The position numbers and the translations under genes are program-made. This document shows positions 1 to 9,325 of a stretch of 64,000 bases of DNA, piece by piece; the first letter of the stretch is position 1; the number at the start of each line of letters is the position of its first letter. The notes under the pieces are model-generated. The model was not told where the DNA came from, ran no database searches, and saw only the letters and a list, made by a program, of their open reading frames with translations. Source of the stretch: Maledivibacter sp. (GTDB taxonomy: Bacteria; Bacillota; Clostridia; Peptostreptococcales; Caminicellaceae); assembly GCA_025210375.1 (NCBI GenBank), contig JAOASB010000050.1, forward strand, positions 1-64,000, given 5' to 3'.

Positions 1-1
1 A

Positions 2-271
2 TCAAGAGCGGCTACAGACAATGGATGGATTGACCATGCATTACAAGTAGGACAAACAGGAAAAACAGTTAGACCAAGGATATATGTAGCTTGTGGAATA
101 TCAGGAGCTATACAGCATTTAGCAGGAATGCAGGATAGTGATTTTATAATAGCTGTAAATAAGGATTCAGGTTCTGCAATTATGAAGGTTGCTGATCTCG
201 GATTAGTAGGGGATTTAAATAAAATTGTTCCTGAATTAACAGCTCAAGTTAAGGCTATGAACATAGCTTAA
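2..271 (+). CDS. etfA: Electron transfer flavoprotein alpha subunit, C-terminal fragment
   Basis: The window opens inside this gene; only the last 89 codons are present. The visible part carries the FAD-binding C-terminal domain of EtfA: the segment with GQTGKTVRP, then YVACGISGAIQH, AVNKDSG and a closing DLNKIVPEL stretch, all hallmark blocks that hold the FAD cofactor. EtfA pairs with EtfB to pass electrons from acyl-CoA dehydrogenases or bifurcating partners. The upstream neighbours (normally etfB and a dehydrogenase) lie outside the window. A hairpin terminator follows 21 bp after the stop, so this is the end of the operon. Family assignment is secure; the specific electron donor cannot be told. 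Confidence 0.95.
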   Translation, partial: SRAATDNGWIDHALQVGQTGKTVRPRIYVACGISGAIQHLAGMQDSDFIIAVNKDSGSAIMKVADLGLVGDLNKIVPELTAQVKAMNIA

Positions 272-291
272 TATATTAAATCTTGTTAGTT

Positions 292-325
292 AAAACAGCT
301 GACCCAATTAGGGCAGTTGATTTTA
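292..325 (+). terminator. Intrinsic terminator of the etf operon
   Basis: A hairpin pairs AAAACAGCTG-a-CCC with GGG-CAGTTG-a-TTTT around an AATTA loop and ends in a short T run. It starts 21 bp after the etfA stop codon. Confidence 0.7.
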
Positions 326-548
326 ATAAAGTTATGGGTATTATAGTAATCCTATAGTATCATAACTATATAGTTATAGATGTACGCAGTTAAAGCTTTG
401 CATGGAACATTCTATCAATATACTCAGCCATGATCCATCACCTTATATTATATATACGGAACAAAGATAGTACAACATTTGCAATACTTTATTAGCGTAT
501 ATCTATTGTGTTTAGAAAGAATGCAACAAAACAACAACAACAACAATT

Positions 549-583
549 AACAAAATCCTTGATTTTTTGTCAAGGATTTTGTT
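549..583. terminator. Perfect 14-bp hairpin, possible terminator or regulatory stem
   Basis: Positions 549-562 are exactly complementary to 570-583 with a 7-base T-rich loop. There is no clean T run on either side, so it may be a protein or RNA control site rather than a terminator. It sits just upstream of the putative promoter of the radical SAM gene, next to a CAA-repeat tract. Confidence 0.45.
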
Positions 584-670
584 AAGTTTATATTATAATT
601 ATAATTGATATTATGTATATACGTAATAAAGTTAGTTTCAAAAATATTATATTTAATGAGGAGAGATAAC

Positions 671-1540
671 ATGAGATATGAAGGAGCTGTATATAGACCC
701 CCAAGTGAAGCTAGGAGTCTTATAATACAGGTAACAATAGGATGTTCACATAATAAGTGTACTTTCTGCGATATGTATAAGGAAAAAAAGTTTAGAGTAA
801 GAAAAATAGAAGAAATAATGGAAGATTTAAGGGAAGCAAGGGAGTATTATAGAAGTGTAAAAAGAATTTTCTTAGCAGATGGAAATGCCTTAGTATTAAG
901 AAATAAAGACTTGAAAAAGATATTGCTAGCTATAAAAGAATTATTTCCCGAGTGTGAAAGAGTAGGCATATATTCTGCACCAAAGGATATATTGAATAAG
1001 ACCGAGGAAGAACTTAAGGAATTAAATGAATTAGGTATAAAAATTGCTTACTTAGGGATTGAATCCGGTAGTGATGAGATATTAAAGGATACCAAAAAAG
1101 GTGTAACTTCCCAACAAATGATCGATGCGGGAAAAAAGATGGTAGCTTCTGGGATAGAGTTGTCAGTAATGATTATTTCAGGACTAGGGGGAAGGGAAAA
1201 GTGGAAACAGCATGCTCTTGAGTCAGCCAGAGTATTGAACGAGATAAATCCCCAGTATGCGGCACTTCTTACTTTGCTGATAAATCCTGGAACAGAAATA
1301 CATGAAAAAATAGAAAATGGCGATATGGAATTATTAGATCCTAAAGAGGTTATGTTAGAAACGAAGGAATTAATTACAAATCTTAATCTAAAGAACTGTG
1401 TTTTTAGAAGCAATCATGCTTCAAATTATGTAGCCCTAGGTGGTGTATTTCCACAGGATAAGGAGTACCTATTAAAGCAATTAGAAGAAGCGTTGGATGA
1501 GAATTATGATTATAAAGATGAACTATTTAGAAGGTTTTAG
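671..1540 (+). CDS. Radical SAM protein with CX4CX2C cluster motif
   Basis: A 289-residue radical SAM enzyme. The 4Fe-4S ligands are Cys25, Cys30 and Cys33 (GCSHNKCTFC), a CX4CX2C spacing rather than the common CX3CX2C. Later motifs fit the radical SAM barrel: LADGNALVL (beta-2), YSAPKDIL, YLGIESGSDEIL (the GGE/SAM-contact region and beta-4) and MIISGLGG. No B12-binding, SPASM or TRAM extension is present. ATG 671 is preferred over an upstream in-frame start at 605 because GAGGAGAG (658-665) precedes it. The family occurs widely in anaerobic Firmicutes as a stand-alone gene; the substrate is unknown to me. It appears monocistronic, followed by a truncated MITE-like repeat. Confidence 0.85.
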   Translation: MRYEGAVYRPPSEARSLIIQVTIGCSHNKCTFCDMYKEKKFRVRKIEEIMEDLREAREYYRSVKRIFLADGNALVLRNKDLKKILLAIKELFPECERVGIYSAPKDILNKTEEELKELNELGIKIAYLGIESGSDEILKDTKKGVTSQQMIDAGKKMVASGIELSVMIISGLGGREKWKQHALESARVLNEINPQYAALLTLLINPGTEIHEKIENGDMELLDPKEVMLETKELITNLNLKNCVFRSNHASNYVALGGVFPQDKEYLLKQLEEALDENYDYKDELFRRF

Positions 1541-1568
1541 AAAAACACTATTATAAATAAGCCTAATA

Positions 1569-1689
1569 TACGAATATCATCATTGATTTGATTACTTAAG
1601 ATATAAGCATATCTGATGGTATAGCTTTGAGGATTTCAAAACTACATGTAGTAGATGTTTTTTATAGAAAGTGATTATGCAATTTGCTC
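1569..1689 (+). repeat. MITE-like repeat, copy A (left end missing)
   Basis: This matches the interior and right end of the copies at 24368-24524 and 57457-57612, including the shared blocks TACTTAAGATATAAGCATAT-like, TATAGCTTT and the right terminal ATTATGCAATTTGCTC. The left terminal repeat (GGAAATTGCATAAC in the other copies) is not recognisable, so this copy is decayed or truncated on the side facing the radical SAM gene. Confidence 0.7.
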
Positions 1690-1789
1690 AATCAATAAAT
1701 TTAGTTATATTTGTTTAGGTATTTGACAAATATAACTAAATTTTTGCTATTAAAAGGTCTTTTTTGGGAACCTATATTTTTTAGCTCTT

Positions 1790-2170
1790 TTATGGTTCGA
1801 TGGAGTCCTTTTTATTCTCATAGATACTCAAATCCACTTCGACATCAAAGTTATCCGAATATTTTAATCCCCATTTAAACATTAAGCGTAGAACCGGTAA
1901 AACAGTTTGTCCATATTCTGTTAAAGAATATTCAACCTTTGGAGGAACCTGTGGGTATACCACCCTAGCGATTAGTCCATCACTCTCTAATTCCCTTAAT
2001 TGTTGGGTTAACATTTTTTGTGTTATTCCAGGGAGCCTTCGCTTTAACTGACTAAACCTCAGAACCTTCTCCCTTAGCTGCCATAGAATTATACTTTTCC
2101 ACTTGCCTCCAATTAGGTCTATAGATAGTGATAGGGGACACTGATAAGTTTTGGCTTTTATTTTGGACAA
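1790..2170 (-). CDS. HxlR-family transcriptional regulator
   Basis: A 126-residue winged-helix regulator of the HxlR/MarR-like group. The family signature runs through most of the protein: CPLSLSIDLIGGKWK near the start, then RFSQLKRRLPGITQKMLTQQLRELESDGLI, the recognition helix and wing, and a YSLTEYG turn. A cysteine at position 11 (YQCPL) corresponds to the N-terminal Cys that acts as a redox or electrophile sensor in several family members, so oxidative or aldehyde sensing is plausible but not shown. Translation begins at a TTG (2168-2170) with AAAGGAGGT eight bases upstream; no ATG alternative has a ribosome site. It is divergent from the helicase gene and has no obvious target beside it. 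Confidence 0.88.
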   Translation of the reverse strand: MSKIKAKTYQCPLSLSIDLIGGKWKSIILWQLREKVLRFSQLKRRLPGITQKMLTQQLRELESDGLIARVVYPQVPPKVEYSLTEYGQTVLPVLRLMFKWGLKYSDNFDVEVDLSIYENKKDSIEP

Positions 2171-2412
2171 TTAAATAACCTCCTTTAATCCAAAGAAATT
2201 TACATAGTATACATAAGGATACTATAGCATAAATGGAATACAATAAAAAAATATGACCGTACTTACCAAAAATGCATGTTTGTATCTAAAATTATATCAT
2301 GTATTAAAATAGAATTCAAAATTTAAAATATAATAATATAAATTTTTATTATAAAGTTACACAAAACTTCTATATGATATAATAAAGGATGTCATATAAG
2401 GAGGTTTGTTGT

Positions 2413-4527
2413 ATGAGCTTAGATTTTTTTGATTTTCTTAAAAGAAAATTCAACATAGATTTCAATAAAAAGCAAAAAACTGCTGTTTTACAGAAGAACG
2501 GTCCAGTTTTAGTTTTGGCTACTCCGGGGAGTGGAAAAACTACGGTTCTAAATGCCCATATAGCTTATTTGGTTTTCAAATATAAGATTAGACCAGAAAA
2601 TATACTTGCCCTTACCTTTAGCAAGGCAGCGGCAACGGATATGAATGATAGATTTTATAATACCTATGGAGATTTAATACCAGAAGGTATTGGATTTTCT
2701 ACTATCCACAGCTTTTCCTATAAAATTATTAGACACTATTATTATATAAACAAAATAAAGTATGAGCTTATTGAAGGTGGTAAAACACACTATAATAAAA
2801 GGATCATACTACAAAAAATATACAGGGATATAAATAATAGCAATATTAATGATGATAAATTGGACGAGCTTTCTAATTCCATAAGCTTTGTTAAAAATTT
2901 TATGATAGATGTTGAAGACTTTAATTCCCATAGGTTTCAGTGCAAAAACTTTGATAAAGTCTTTAAGGCCTATGAGAGCTATAAAAGAAATAATGAAGCA
3001 AATATGGTTTTGCTGGATTTTGACGATATGTTGATTGAAGCCAATAGTATACTTGAAAGCAATGACTATATTCTTAAAAAATATCAAAACCAGTACAAAT
3101 ATGTGATGATGGATGAAGGACAGGATACATCTCTTATTCAGAATAGAATAGTGGAGAAAATAGCCTTTCCCACCAATAACCTATTTATAGTTTGTGATGA
3201 CGATCAGTCTATTTATGGCTTTAGAGGTGCTGACCCCCAGTATTTACTTGATTTTGAAAAAAGATATCCTAAGGCTAGTATAGTTTTTATGGAGCAAAAC
3301 TATCGTTCAAGTCTCAACATTGTTGATGTTAGTAACAAATTTATAAATAATAATTCAATGAGATATCCTAAAAATATGGTTACGGAAAATGGGAATAATG
3401 GACCTATTAAAATAGTAAAGCTAGGAACTGAAAAGGATCAACTGGATTATCTAATAAGATCTATGAAACAAGATACTGGTATCACTGATATAGCAGTTCT
3501 ATATAGAAATAATATATCCGGTATAGGATTAGCCCAGAGATTATATGAAGAGAATATTGAATTTTACATGAAGGATTATCTTAGGAATTTCTTTAGTCAT
3601 TGGGTTTTAAATGATATTTTAAATTTTGTTAGATTCTCTTATGATGATACAAGTATTCCTTTATTACAATCAATATATACAAAATTCAATTCATATATTT
3701 CTAAAAGGGAATTGGAATATCTTAAAAGTCAAGATCAAGGCAAGTCGGTATTTGACAATCTAGTCACATTCCCTTATATGAAGGAATTTAAAAAGAAAAA
3801 TCTAATGGGTTTCAAGAGGGATTTTATAACGCTTAAAGTAAAAAAGCCCTTAGAAGCTATAAAATTTATCAGACACAATTTAAAATATGAAGAAAGACTT
3901 GAGGGATATGCAGAGCTTACTGGTTATTCCATGGACAATTTGAAATATATACTAAATACCCTTGAAGAAATATCCGAAGGAACCCATACTATGCAAGAAT
4001 TTGTGGACAAGCTAAATACCTTGAAAAGAGTAATGTATGAATCCAGGCATAACAAAAAAAATAATGCTGTAACTTTGTCTACACTTCATTCATCTAAGGG
4101 CTTAGAGTTTACCAAGGTATATATGATAGATTTAGTGGAAGGTCAAATACCTACTAAGGACAGTATTAAAATGGACTCTATGGGCGATACATCGGCTATG
4201 GAAGAGGAAAGAAGATTATGGTATGTAGGTATGACTCGAGCAAAGGAGAAGCTTGAACTATTGACTGTAGAATATAAAAATAATGAAGAAACTCAGCCTT
4301 CAAGGTTTATTAAGGAAATAGAGCAATTTATGTCTAAAAATATAAAAAAGGACTCCTCAATGCCCCTACATAAAGATTCCTTAGTAAGACATAGAAAGTT
4401 TGGTTTGGGGATAATAAAGGGCATAAAGGATTCATTAATCACAATAGATTTTGATGAAAAGGGATTAAAGCACCTATCCATTGATATGTGTATAAAAAGA
4501 AATTTACTAGAATTAATAAAACTATAG
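2413..4527 (+). CDS. UvrD/PcrA-type ATP-dependent DNA helicase
   Basis: A superfamily 1A 3'-5' DNA helicase of 704 residues, likely in repair or replication-conflict resolution. Visible motifs in order: Walker A ATPGSGKTT with Lys42, motif Ia LALTFSKAAA, Walker B VMMDEGQDTS, motif III DDQSIYGFRGA, motif IV NYRSS, motif V TLHSSKGLEF and motif VI WYVGMTRAKEKL. The last 55 residues (VRHRKFGLGIIKGI...) form the small beta-rich C-terminal domain that binds RNA polymerase in PcrA/UvrD. ATG 2413 follows AAGGAGG (2398-2404) at ideal spacing, so the upstream in-frame start at 2389 is rejected. At about 700 residues it is near the usual PcrA length but the sequence looks divergent; it may be a paralogue rather than the housekeeping PcrA. 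Confidence 0.9.
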   Translation: MSLDFFDFLKRKFNIDFNKKQKTAVLQKNGPVLVLATPGSGKTTVLNAHIAYLVFKYKIRPENILALTFSKAAATDMNDRFYNTYGDLIPEGIGFSTIHSFSYKIIRHYYYINKIKYELIEGGKTHYNKRIILQKIYRDINNSNINDDKLDELSNSISFVKNFMIDVEDFNSHRFQCKNFDKVFKAYESYKRNNEANMVLLDFDDMLIEANSILESNDYILKKYQNQYKYVMMDEGQDTSLIQNRIVEKIAFPTNNLFIVCDDDQSIYGFRGADPQYLLDFEKRYPKASIVFMEQNYRSSLNIVDVSNKFINNNSMRYPKNMVTENGNNGPIKIVKLGTEKDQLDYLIRSMKQDTGITDIAVLYRNNISGIGLAQRLYEENIEFYMKDYLRNFFSHWVLNDILNFVRFSYDDTSIPLLQSIYTKFNSYISKRELEYLKSQDQGKSVFDNLVTFPYMKEFKKKNLMGFKRDFITLKVKKPLEAIKFIRHNLKYEERLEGYAELTGYSMDNLKYILNTLEEISEGTHTMQEFVDKLNTLKRVMYESRHNKKNNAVTLSTLHSSKGLEFTKVYMIDLVEGQIPTKDSIKMDSMGDTSAMEEERRLWYVGMTRAKEKLELLTVEYKNNEETQPSRFIKEIEQFMSKNIKKDSSMPLHKDSLVRHRKFGLGIIKGIKDSLITIDFDEKGLKHLSIDMCIKRNLLELIKL

Positions 4528-4691
4528 AAACTCCTAAGAGTATACTCTTGTATCAAATCATAATACTGAAAATATGAATATGGATTTAGGAGAAGGTAAA
4601 TACTATGAAATGCTTGGACGGTAGAAATTAAAGCTATGTTTAAAATATAGCCTAAGGATGTTCTAATAATTAAAGATATAATATAATCTGT

Positions 4692-4717
4692 AAAAGAGGG
4701 ATTTTCCTCTTTTTTTG
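4692..4717 (+). terminator. Intrinsic terminator
   Basis: An 8-bp stem AAAAGAGG/CCTCTTTT with a six-base loop runs straight into a T tract. It ends transcription from the helicase gene and isolates pyc. Confidence 0.85.
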
Positions 4718-4844
4718 ATTTTATTAATAATTATACGTATAAAATATTTCATATGTGTAATTATTATATTTTAAATTTTTTAAATAGCATTATAGCATTT
4801 AAAAAAATTTATAAATATAAAGAAGTTTTATTAGGTGAAAGTTC

Positions 4845-4873
4845 TTGACATACGTCCAAACAATATATATAAT
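4845..4873 (+). promoter_or_regulatory. Sigma-A promoter for pyc
   Basis: A consensus TTGACA (4845-4850) and TATAAT (4868-4873) are separated by exactly 17 bp. The transcript would carry a leader of about 150 nt before the pyc start. Confidence 0.85.
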
Positions 4874-5030
4874 AAATGCTAAAAATATTCGCAAATATTT
4901 CAAAATTATAAGAAATTACATTTAGTTAATAAATGTATATATATATAAAATCTTTCATAAAATGCAACATAATGTTTTGATTAATTCAAGCCTATATTTA
5001 ATAATCCTGAAATTTTTAAGGAGGGAAAAT

Positions 5031-8000
5031 ATGTTAAGGGAAATAAACAAGGTATTAGTGGCTAATAGAGGAGAAATAGCTATAAGAGTATTTAGAGCTT
5101 GTAAAGAATTAGGTATAAGAACCGTTGCTATTTATTCAAAGGAAGATAAATATTCGCTTTTTAGAACTAAAGCCGATGAGTCATATTTAATAGGAGAGAA
5201 AAAGAGACCCATAGAAGCATATCTAAGTATGGATGAGATCATAAAAATTGCTTTGAAAAAAGGTGTGGATGCTATACATCCAGGCTATGGATTTTTATCT
5301 GAAAACCATATATTTGCAAAAAAATGTAAAGAGGCGGGTATCGAATTTATTGGACCTACAAGTGAAACTATAGATAATTTGGGGGATAAGATAAAGTCAA
5401 AGCTTTTAGCTAAAAGTGTTGGAGTACCCACAATACCAGGTGTAGATAAACCTATAACATCTGATGAAGAGGCCGTAGAGTTTGCTAAGCAATATGGATA
5501 CCCTATTATTCTAAAGGCTGCCGCTGGTGGTGGTGGTAGAGGAATGAGGATAGTATACGCAGAAGAGCAAATAAGTAGAGAGTTTAGTAGTGCTAAGAAT
5601 GAAGCCAAAAAAGCTTTTGGTATAGACGATATATTTATTGAAAAGTACTTAGAGGAGCCCAAACATATAGAAGTTCAAATTCTTGGGGACAAATACGGAA
5701 ATATTGTGCATTTATTTGAAAGAGATTGCTCTATACAAAGAAGACATCAAAAAATAGTAGAGTTCGCACCTGCCATAGCCATAAGTGAAGAGCTTAGACA
5801 AAAAATATGTAATGATGCTTTAAAAATCGGAAAGGCTGTGGATTATGAAAGTGCGGGTACGGCTGAATTTTTAGTTGATAAGCATGGAAATCATTATTTT
5901 ATTGAGATGAATCCTAGAATACAGGTTGAGCATACGGTTACTGAAATGATTACGGGAATAGATATAGTACAAAGCCAGCTTGAAATCGCTAAGGGTCATT
6001 CATTGGATTCACATGAAATTAATATACCTTCCCAGGAATCCGTTAAAACCAGAGGATATTCTATACAGTGCCGTGTAACCACTGAAGATCCCTTCAATAA
6101 TTTTGCACCGGATACAGGGAAATTAGATATTTATAGAACTAGCTCAGGGTTTGGTATAAGACTTGATGGTGGGAATGGCTATACTGGCTCAATAATTTCT
6201 CCATATTATGATAGCTTACTTGTTAAAGTAATATCTTGGTCAAGAACCTTTGATGATGCTTCTAGGAAGGCCATAAGATCCATAAAAGAAACTAATATAA
6301 AGGGTGTAAAAACAAATGATACTTTTCTTATAAACGTCCTTAACCATGAAAAGTTCTTGAGTGGTCAGTGTGATACCCATTTTATAGATAAAACACCGGA
6401 ATTATTTGATATAACACCTAAGAAGGATAAGGAAACTAAGATATTAAAATATATCGGAGAAAAAGTAGTAAATGAAATAAGGGGTACTAAGAGGGATTAT
6501 GATATTCCCCAGGTGCCAAAGGTTTCTATTGACAATGGACTAAGGGGAACCAAACAGCTGTTGGATGTAAAAGGAGTAGAAGGGGTAATCGATTGGATAA
6601 AAAATGAAAAGAAACTTTTACTAACGGATACAACCTTTAGGGATGCTCACCAATCATTAATAGCTACGAGGGTTAGAACTAAGGATATGGTGAAGATTGC
6701 AGATGCAACATCGGTATATGGTAAAGATTTATTTTCCCTTGAAATGTGGGGTGGAGCAACCTATGATGTTGCATACAGGTTCTTAAGGGAATCTCCTTGG
6801 AGAAGATTGGAAGCCCTTAGAAGAAAAATACCAAATGTTCTATTCCAAATGCTTATAAGGGGTTCAAATGCAGTAGGATATAAAAATTATCCCGATAATG
6901 TAATAAGAACATTTATTGATGAAGCTGCTAAAAAGGGAATAGATATTTTTAGAATATTTGATTCCTTAAACTGGTTAAGAGGCATGGAGGTAGCATTAGA
7001 TCAGGTACTACAGACCGATAAAATCGCAGAGGTTTGTTTATGCTATACAGGAGACATTCTAGATACCAAAAGGGATAAATACTCCTTAAAATATTATGTT
7101 GATTTGGCTAAACAAATTGAGAAAATGGGAGCCCATATACTTGGTATCAAGGATATGGCCGGACTACTTAAGCCCTATGCTGCGTCTAAGCTTATAAAAG
7201 CACTGAAGCAGGAGATATCAATACCCATACATCTTCATACCCATGATACAAGTGGAAATGGAGTAGCTACCCTTTTAATGGCAGCAGAAGCGGGTGTGGA
7301 TATAGTAGATACTGCCTTTAATGCCATGGCGGGGCTTACTAGTCAGCCAGCCCTTAATTCCATAGTTGCTGCCCTAGAGAATACTGATTATGACACAGGT
7401 GTAGATCCTATGGATGTCCAAAAAATATCGGATTATTGGATGGATGTAAGAAAGGTTTATGAGCCCTATGAATCCGGTCTTAAATCAGGTACTGCTGAGA
7501 TTTATAGATATGAGATACCCGGTGGACAATATTCGAATCTGAGGCCCCAGGTGGAAAGCTTTGGAATGGGACATTTATTTAATGAAATAAAAGAGATGTA
7601 TAGAGATGTTAATGAAATTTTAGGAAATATAGTTAAGGTTACACCTTCATCAAAGGTTGTAGGGGATTTGGCGATATTCATGGTGAAGAATGGTCTTACC
7701 AAGGAAAATATTGTACAAAAAGGCAAAAATCTAGCTTTTCCGGATTCAGTAGTATCATATTTTAAGGGTATGATGGGTCAACCCGTGGGAGGTTTCCCAG
7801 AGGATATTCAAAAAATAGTGCTTAAGGGAGAAGAGCCTATTACATGTAGACCCGGTGAAATATTGGAGCCCGTGGATTTTGATAAGATAAGTAAAAAATT
7901 AAAAGATGAATTTAATATGAGTGCAAACATAAGAAATGTATTGAGCTATGCACTTTACCCTAAGGTATATAGTGACTATTTGAAATCACTACAAGAATAT

Positions 8001-8462
8001 GGAGAATTGAGTAACCTTGAGAGCCATGTATATTTCTATGGACTAAAAGAAGGTGAAATAAGTGAAGTTGAGTTAGAAGAAGGAAAAATAATGATCATTA
8101 AGCTTGTAGAGGTCGGCAAAATAGATGAAGAAGGATTTAGGGCAGTGGTTTTCGAAGTTAATGGTAATAGAAGAGAAATGAGAATATTAGATAAAAACTA
8201 TGGAGAAACTCAAAATGTAGATATAACTGTTATGGCGGATATAAATAATAATAAGGAAATAGGAGCTTCTATTCCAGGGACAATAACCAAGATACTTGTT
8301 AAAGAAGGAGATAATATACAAGAAAAGCAAAGTATAATTATTATAGAAGCCATGAAGATGGAAACAAATATATTATCCACTATAAAGGGTGAAGTAGACA
8401 GCATATTGGTGTCAGAAGGTCAGCAGGTTAAATCGGGTCAACTTCTAATAAAGTTAAAATAG
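5031..8462 (+). CDS. pyc: Pyruvate carboxylase
   Basis: Single-chain biotin enzyme that makes oxaloacetate from pyruvate, bicarbonate and ATP, replenishing the TCA branch for amino-acid and gluconeogenic synthesis. At 1,143 residues it has full family length. Domains: biotin carboxylase with ATP-grasp glycine loop KAAAGGGGRGMR near residue 161 and EMNPRIQVEHTVTE near 310; carboxyltransferase beginning LLTDTTFRDAHQS near 530 with the conserved metal-site HLHTHDTSG; the PYC_OADA domain; and a C-terminal biotinyl domain with EAMKMETN, the biotinylated Lys at about residue 1109. ATG 5031 follows AAGGAGGG; the upstream in-frame start at 4962 lacks a ribosome site. It is expressed alone from a strong consensus promoter. 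Confidence 0.97.
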   Translation: MLREINKVLVANRGEIAIRVFRACKELGIRTVAIYSKEDKYSLFRTKADESYLIGEKKRPIEAYLSMDEIIKIALKKGVDAIHPGYGFLSENHIFAKKCKEAGIEFIGPTSETIDNLGDKIKSKLLAKSVGVPTIPGVDKPITSDEEAVEFAKQYGYPIILKAAAGGGGRGMRIVYAEEQISREFSSAKNEAKKAFGIDDIFIEKYLEEPKHIEVQILGDKYGNIVHLFERDCSIQRRHQKIVEFAPAIAISEELRQKICNDALKIGKAVDYESAGTAEFLVDKHGNHYFIEMNPRIQVEHTVTEMITGIDIVQSQLEIAKGHSLDSHEINIPSQESVKTRGYSIQCRVTTEDPFNNFAPDTGKLDIYRTSSGFGIRLDGGNGYTGSIISPYYDSLLVKVISWSRTFDDASRKAIRSIKETNIKGVKTNDTFLINVLNHEKFLSGQCDTHFIDKTPELFDITPKKDKETKILKYIGEKVVNEIRGTKRDYDIPQVPKVSIDNGLRGTKQLLDVKGVEGVIDWIKNEKKLLLTDTTFRDAHQSLIATRVRTKDMVKIADATSVYGKDLFSLEMWGGATYDVAYRFLRESPWRRLEALRRKIPNVLFQMLIRGSNAVGYKNYPDNVIRTFIDEAAKKGIDIFRIFDSLNWLRGMEVALDQVLQTDKIAEVCLCYTGDILDTKRDKYSLKYYVDLAKQIEKMGAHILGIKDMAGLLKPYAASKLIKALKQEISIPIHLHTHDTSGNGVATLLMAAEAGVDIVDTAFNAMAGLTSQPALNSIVAALENTDYDTGVDPMDVQKISDYWMDVRKVYEPYESGLKSGTAEIYRYEIPGGQYSNLRPQVESFGMGHLFNEIKEMYRDVNEILGNIVKVTPSSKVVGDLAIFMVKNGLTKENIVQKGKNLAFPDSVVSYFKGMMGQPVGGFPEDIQKIVLKGEEPITCRPGEILEPVDFDKISKKLKDEFNMSANIRNVLSYALYPKVYSDYLKSLQEYGELSNLESHVYFYGLKEGEISEVELEEGKIMIIKLVEVGKIDEEGFRAVVFEVNGNRREMRILDKNYGETQNVDITVMADINNNKEIGASIPGTITKILVKEGDNIQEKQSIIIIEAMKMETNILSTIKGEVDSILVSEGQQVKSGQLLIKLK

Positions 8463-8467
8463 TTTTA

Positions 8468-8491
8468 AAGGATAGGTGAAAGCCTATCCTT
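8468..8491 (+). terminator. Hairpin after pyc
   Basis: A 9-bp stem AAGGATAGG/CCTATCCTT with a TGAAAG loop lies six bases after the pyc stop. The T run is weak (TATAAATTTT). Confidence 0.7.
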
Positions 8492-8681
8492 ATAAATTTT
8501 GCAAAAAAGTTCGTAATTGTATACAATAAATGATATAATAAAGTGTTTTGTGGGTATTAATAATTAATAGACATTAAAAAAAGGATTAAGACATATAATT
8601 ATTAATAAAAGTTGGACATTGGATATTATAATGATTACTGCTTAGGAGCCTACAAAATGTTTTTATGGGGGTGAAGTAATA

Positions 8682-8957
8682 ATGGGTTTGACTATACAGC
8701 AGTTTTTTGATTATGTTGGTAGTATGACGGAAAATAAGCCAGGGGTGGTTTTAAAGGGGAAGAAGGATAGTGATGAAATATATTATAAAATACATATAGC
8801 CCATGATAAATTTTTTATTGATACCATTAAAGACATTGAAAGTCAAAAAAATATTGATGATAGATATATTTTGGATAAGGATGAAGTTCAAACTTTCAAG
8901 GTTAAGGTTATGGAATTATTGAAGAAAATTAATGTTGAGAACATTTACTTGGAATAG
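8682..8957 (+). CDS. Small protein of unknown function (91 aa)
   Basis: I do not recognise a family. The protein is 91 residues, soluble-looking, with mixed charge, no signal peptide and no Cys. It has a predicted alpha/beta pattern: an N-terminal helix (IQQFFDYVG), two short strands (GVVLKG, EIYYKIHIA) and a C-terminal helix rich in Lys and Leu. A GGGGGTGAAG ribosome site (about 8667-8676) precedes the ATG and a TATAAT box lies at 8534-8539. It is followed 20 bp later by a PilZ-like gene and then a terminator, so the two form a likely bicistron; a cyclic-di-GMP-related role is only a guess from that neighbour. Confidence 0.75.
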   Translation: MGLTIQQFFDYVGSMTENKPGVVLKGKKDSDEIYYKIHIAHDKFFIDTIKDIESQKNIDDRYILDKDEVQTFKVKVMELLKKINVENIYLE

Positions 8958-8977
8958 ATTTGAGGTGCATAAAATAA

Positions 8978-9325
8978 ATGTCGGATAATTGTGTAAGGGA
9001 CAAATTTAAAATTGAATACTTTGAAAGAGTTAGTGTTTATAGGTATTATCATAAAGGCCAACTAATGGAACTAAATTCTTCCTTTGAAATAATTACTTTA
9101 AATATTTCCTTTGAGGGATTAGAGATAATCACCGATAAGCAATTTAGTGAAGAAGATATATTATTACTTAATATTAGGGTTGATGGTATACCCTTTGACA
9201 AAGTATTAGGGAAAGTAAAATGTATAAACAAAATTGGTGAAATGTATAAAATATGCTTAGAATTTATAGGTATACCAAATTTTTTGTTTGAAAAATTAAA
9301 AAGTATAAAAAATAATGAGGAATAG
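8978..9325 (+). CDS. PilZ-like domain protein
   Basis: A 115-residue protein whose single domain resembles PilZ: the segment ITLNISFEGLEI matches the (D/N)xSxxG block that contacts cyclic di-GMP, followed by strands ILLLNIRV, FDKVLGKVKCINKI and YKICLEFIGI, as in the beta-barrel. The usual RxxxR upstream of that block is not clear, so nucleotide binding may be lost or altered. ATG 8978 is preceded by a modest GAGGTG site. It forms a short operon with the 91-residue gene upstream and ends in a terminator. Confidence in the fold is moderate; confidence that it is a real gene is high. Confidence 0.7.
   Translation: MSDNCVRDKFKIEYFERVSVYRYYHKGQLMELNSSFEIITLNISFEGLEIITDKQFSEEDILLLNIRVDGIPFDKVLGKVKCINKIGEMYKICLEFIGIPNFLFEKLKSIKNNEE

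Larger units (their letters stand above)
272..670. other. Non-coding gap between etfA and the radical SAM gene
   Basis: No ORF with a plausible ribosome site was seen. The gap holds the etfA terminator (292-325), an A/T-rich middle with a weak hairpin near 348-380, a CAA-repeat tract (about 527-546), a perfect 14-bp hairpin (549-583), and a TATAAT-like box near 591-598 that probably starts the radical SAM transcript. Confidence 0.6.
4528..5030. other. Intergenic region between helicase gene and pyc
   Basis: It contains the terminator at 4692-4717, a good sigma-A promoter at 4845-4873, and a roughly 150-nt A/T-rich leader before pyc. No credible gene was seen; a 16-codon ORF near 4574 has no supporting homology that I recognise. 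Confidence 0.6.

Noticed and set aside
4574..4624. Short peptide ORF (about 16 codons) between the helicase gene and pyc
   Set aside because: No ribosome site and no support beyond an open frame.
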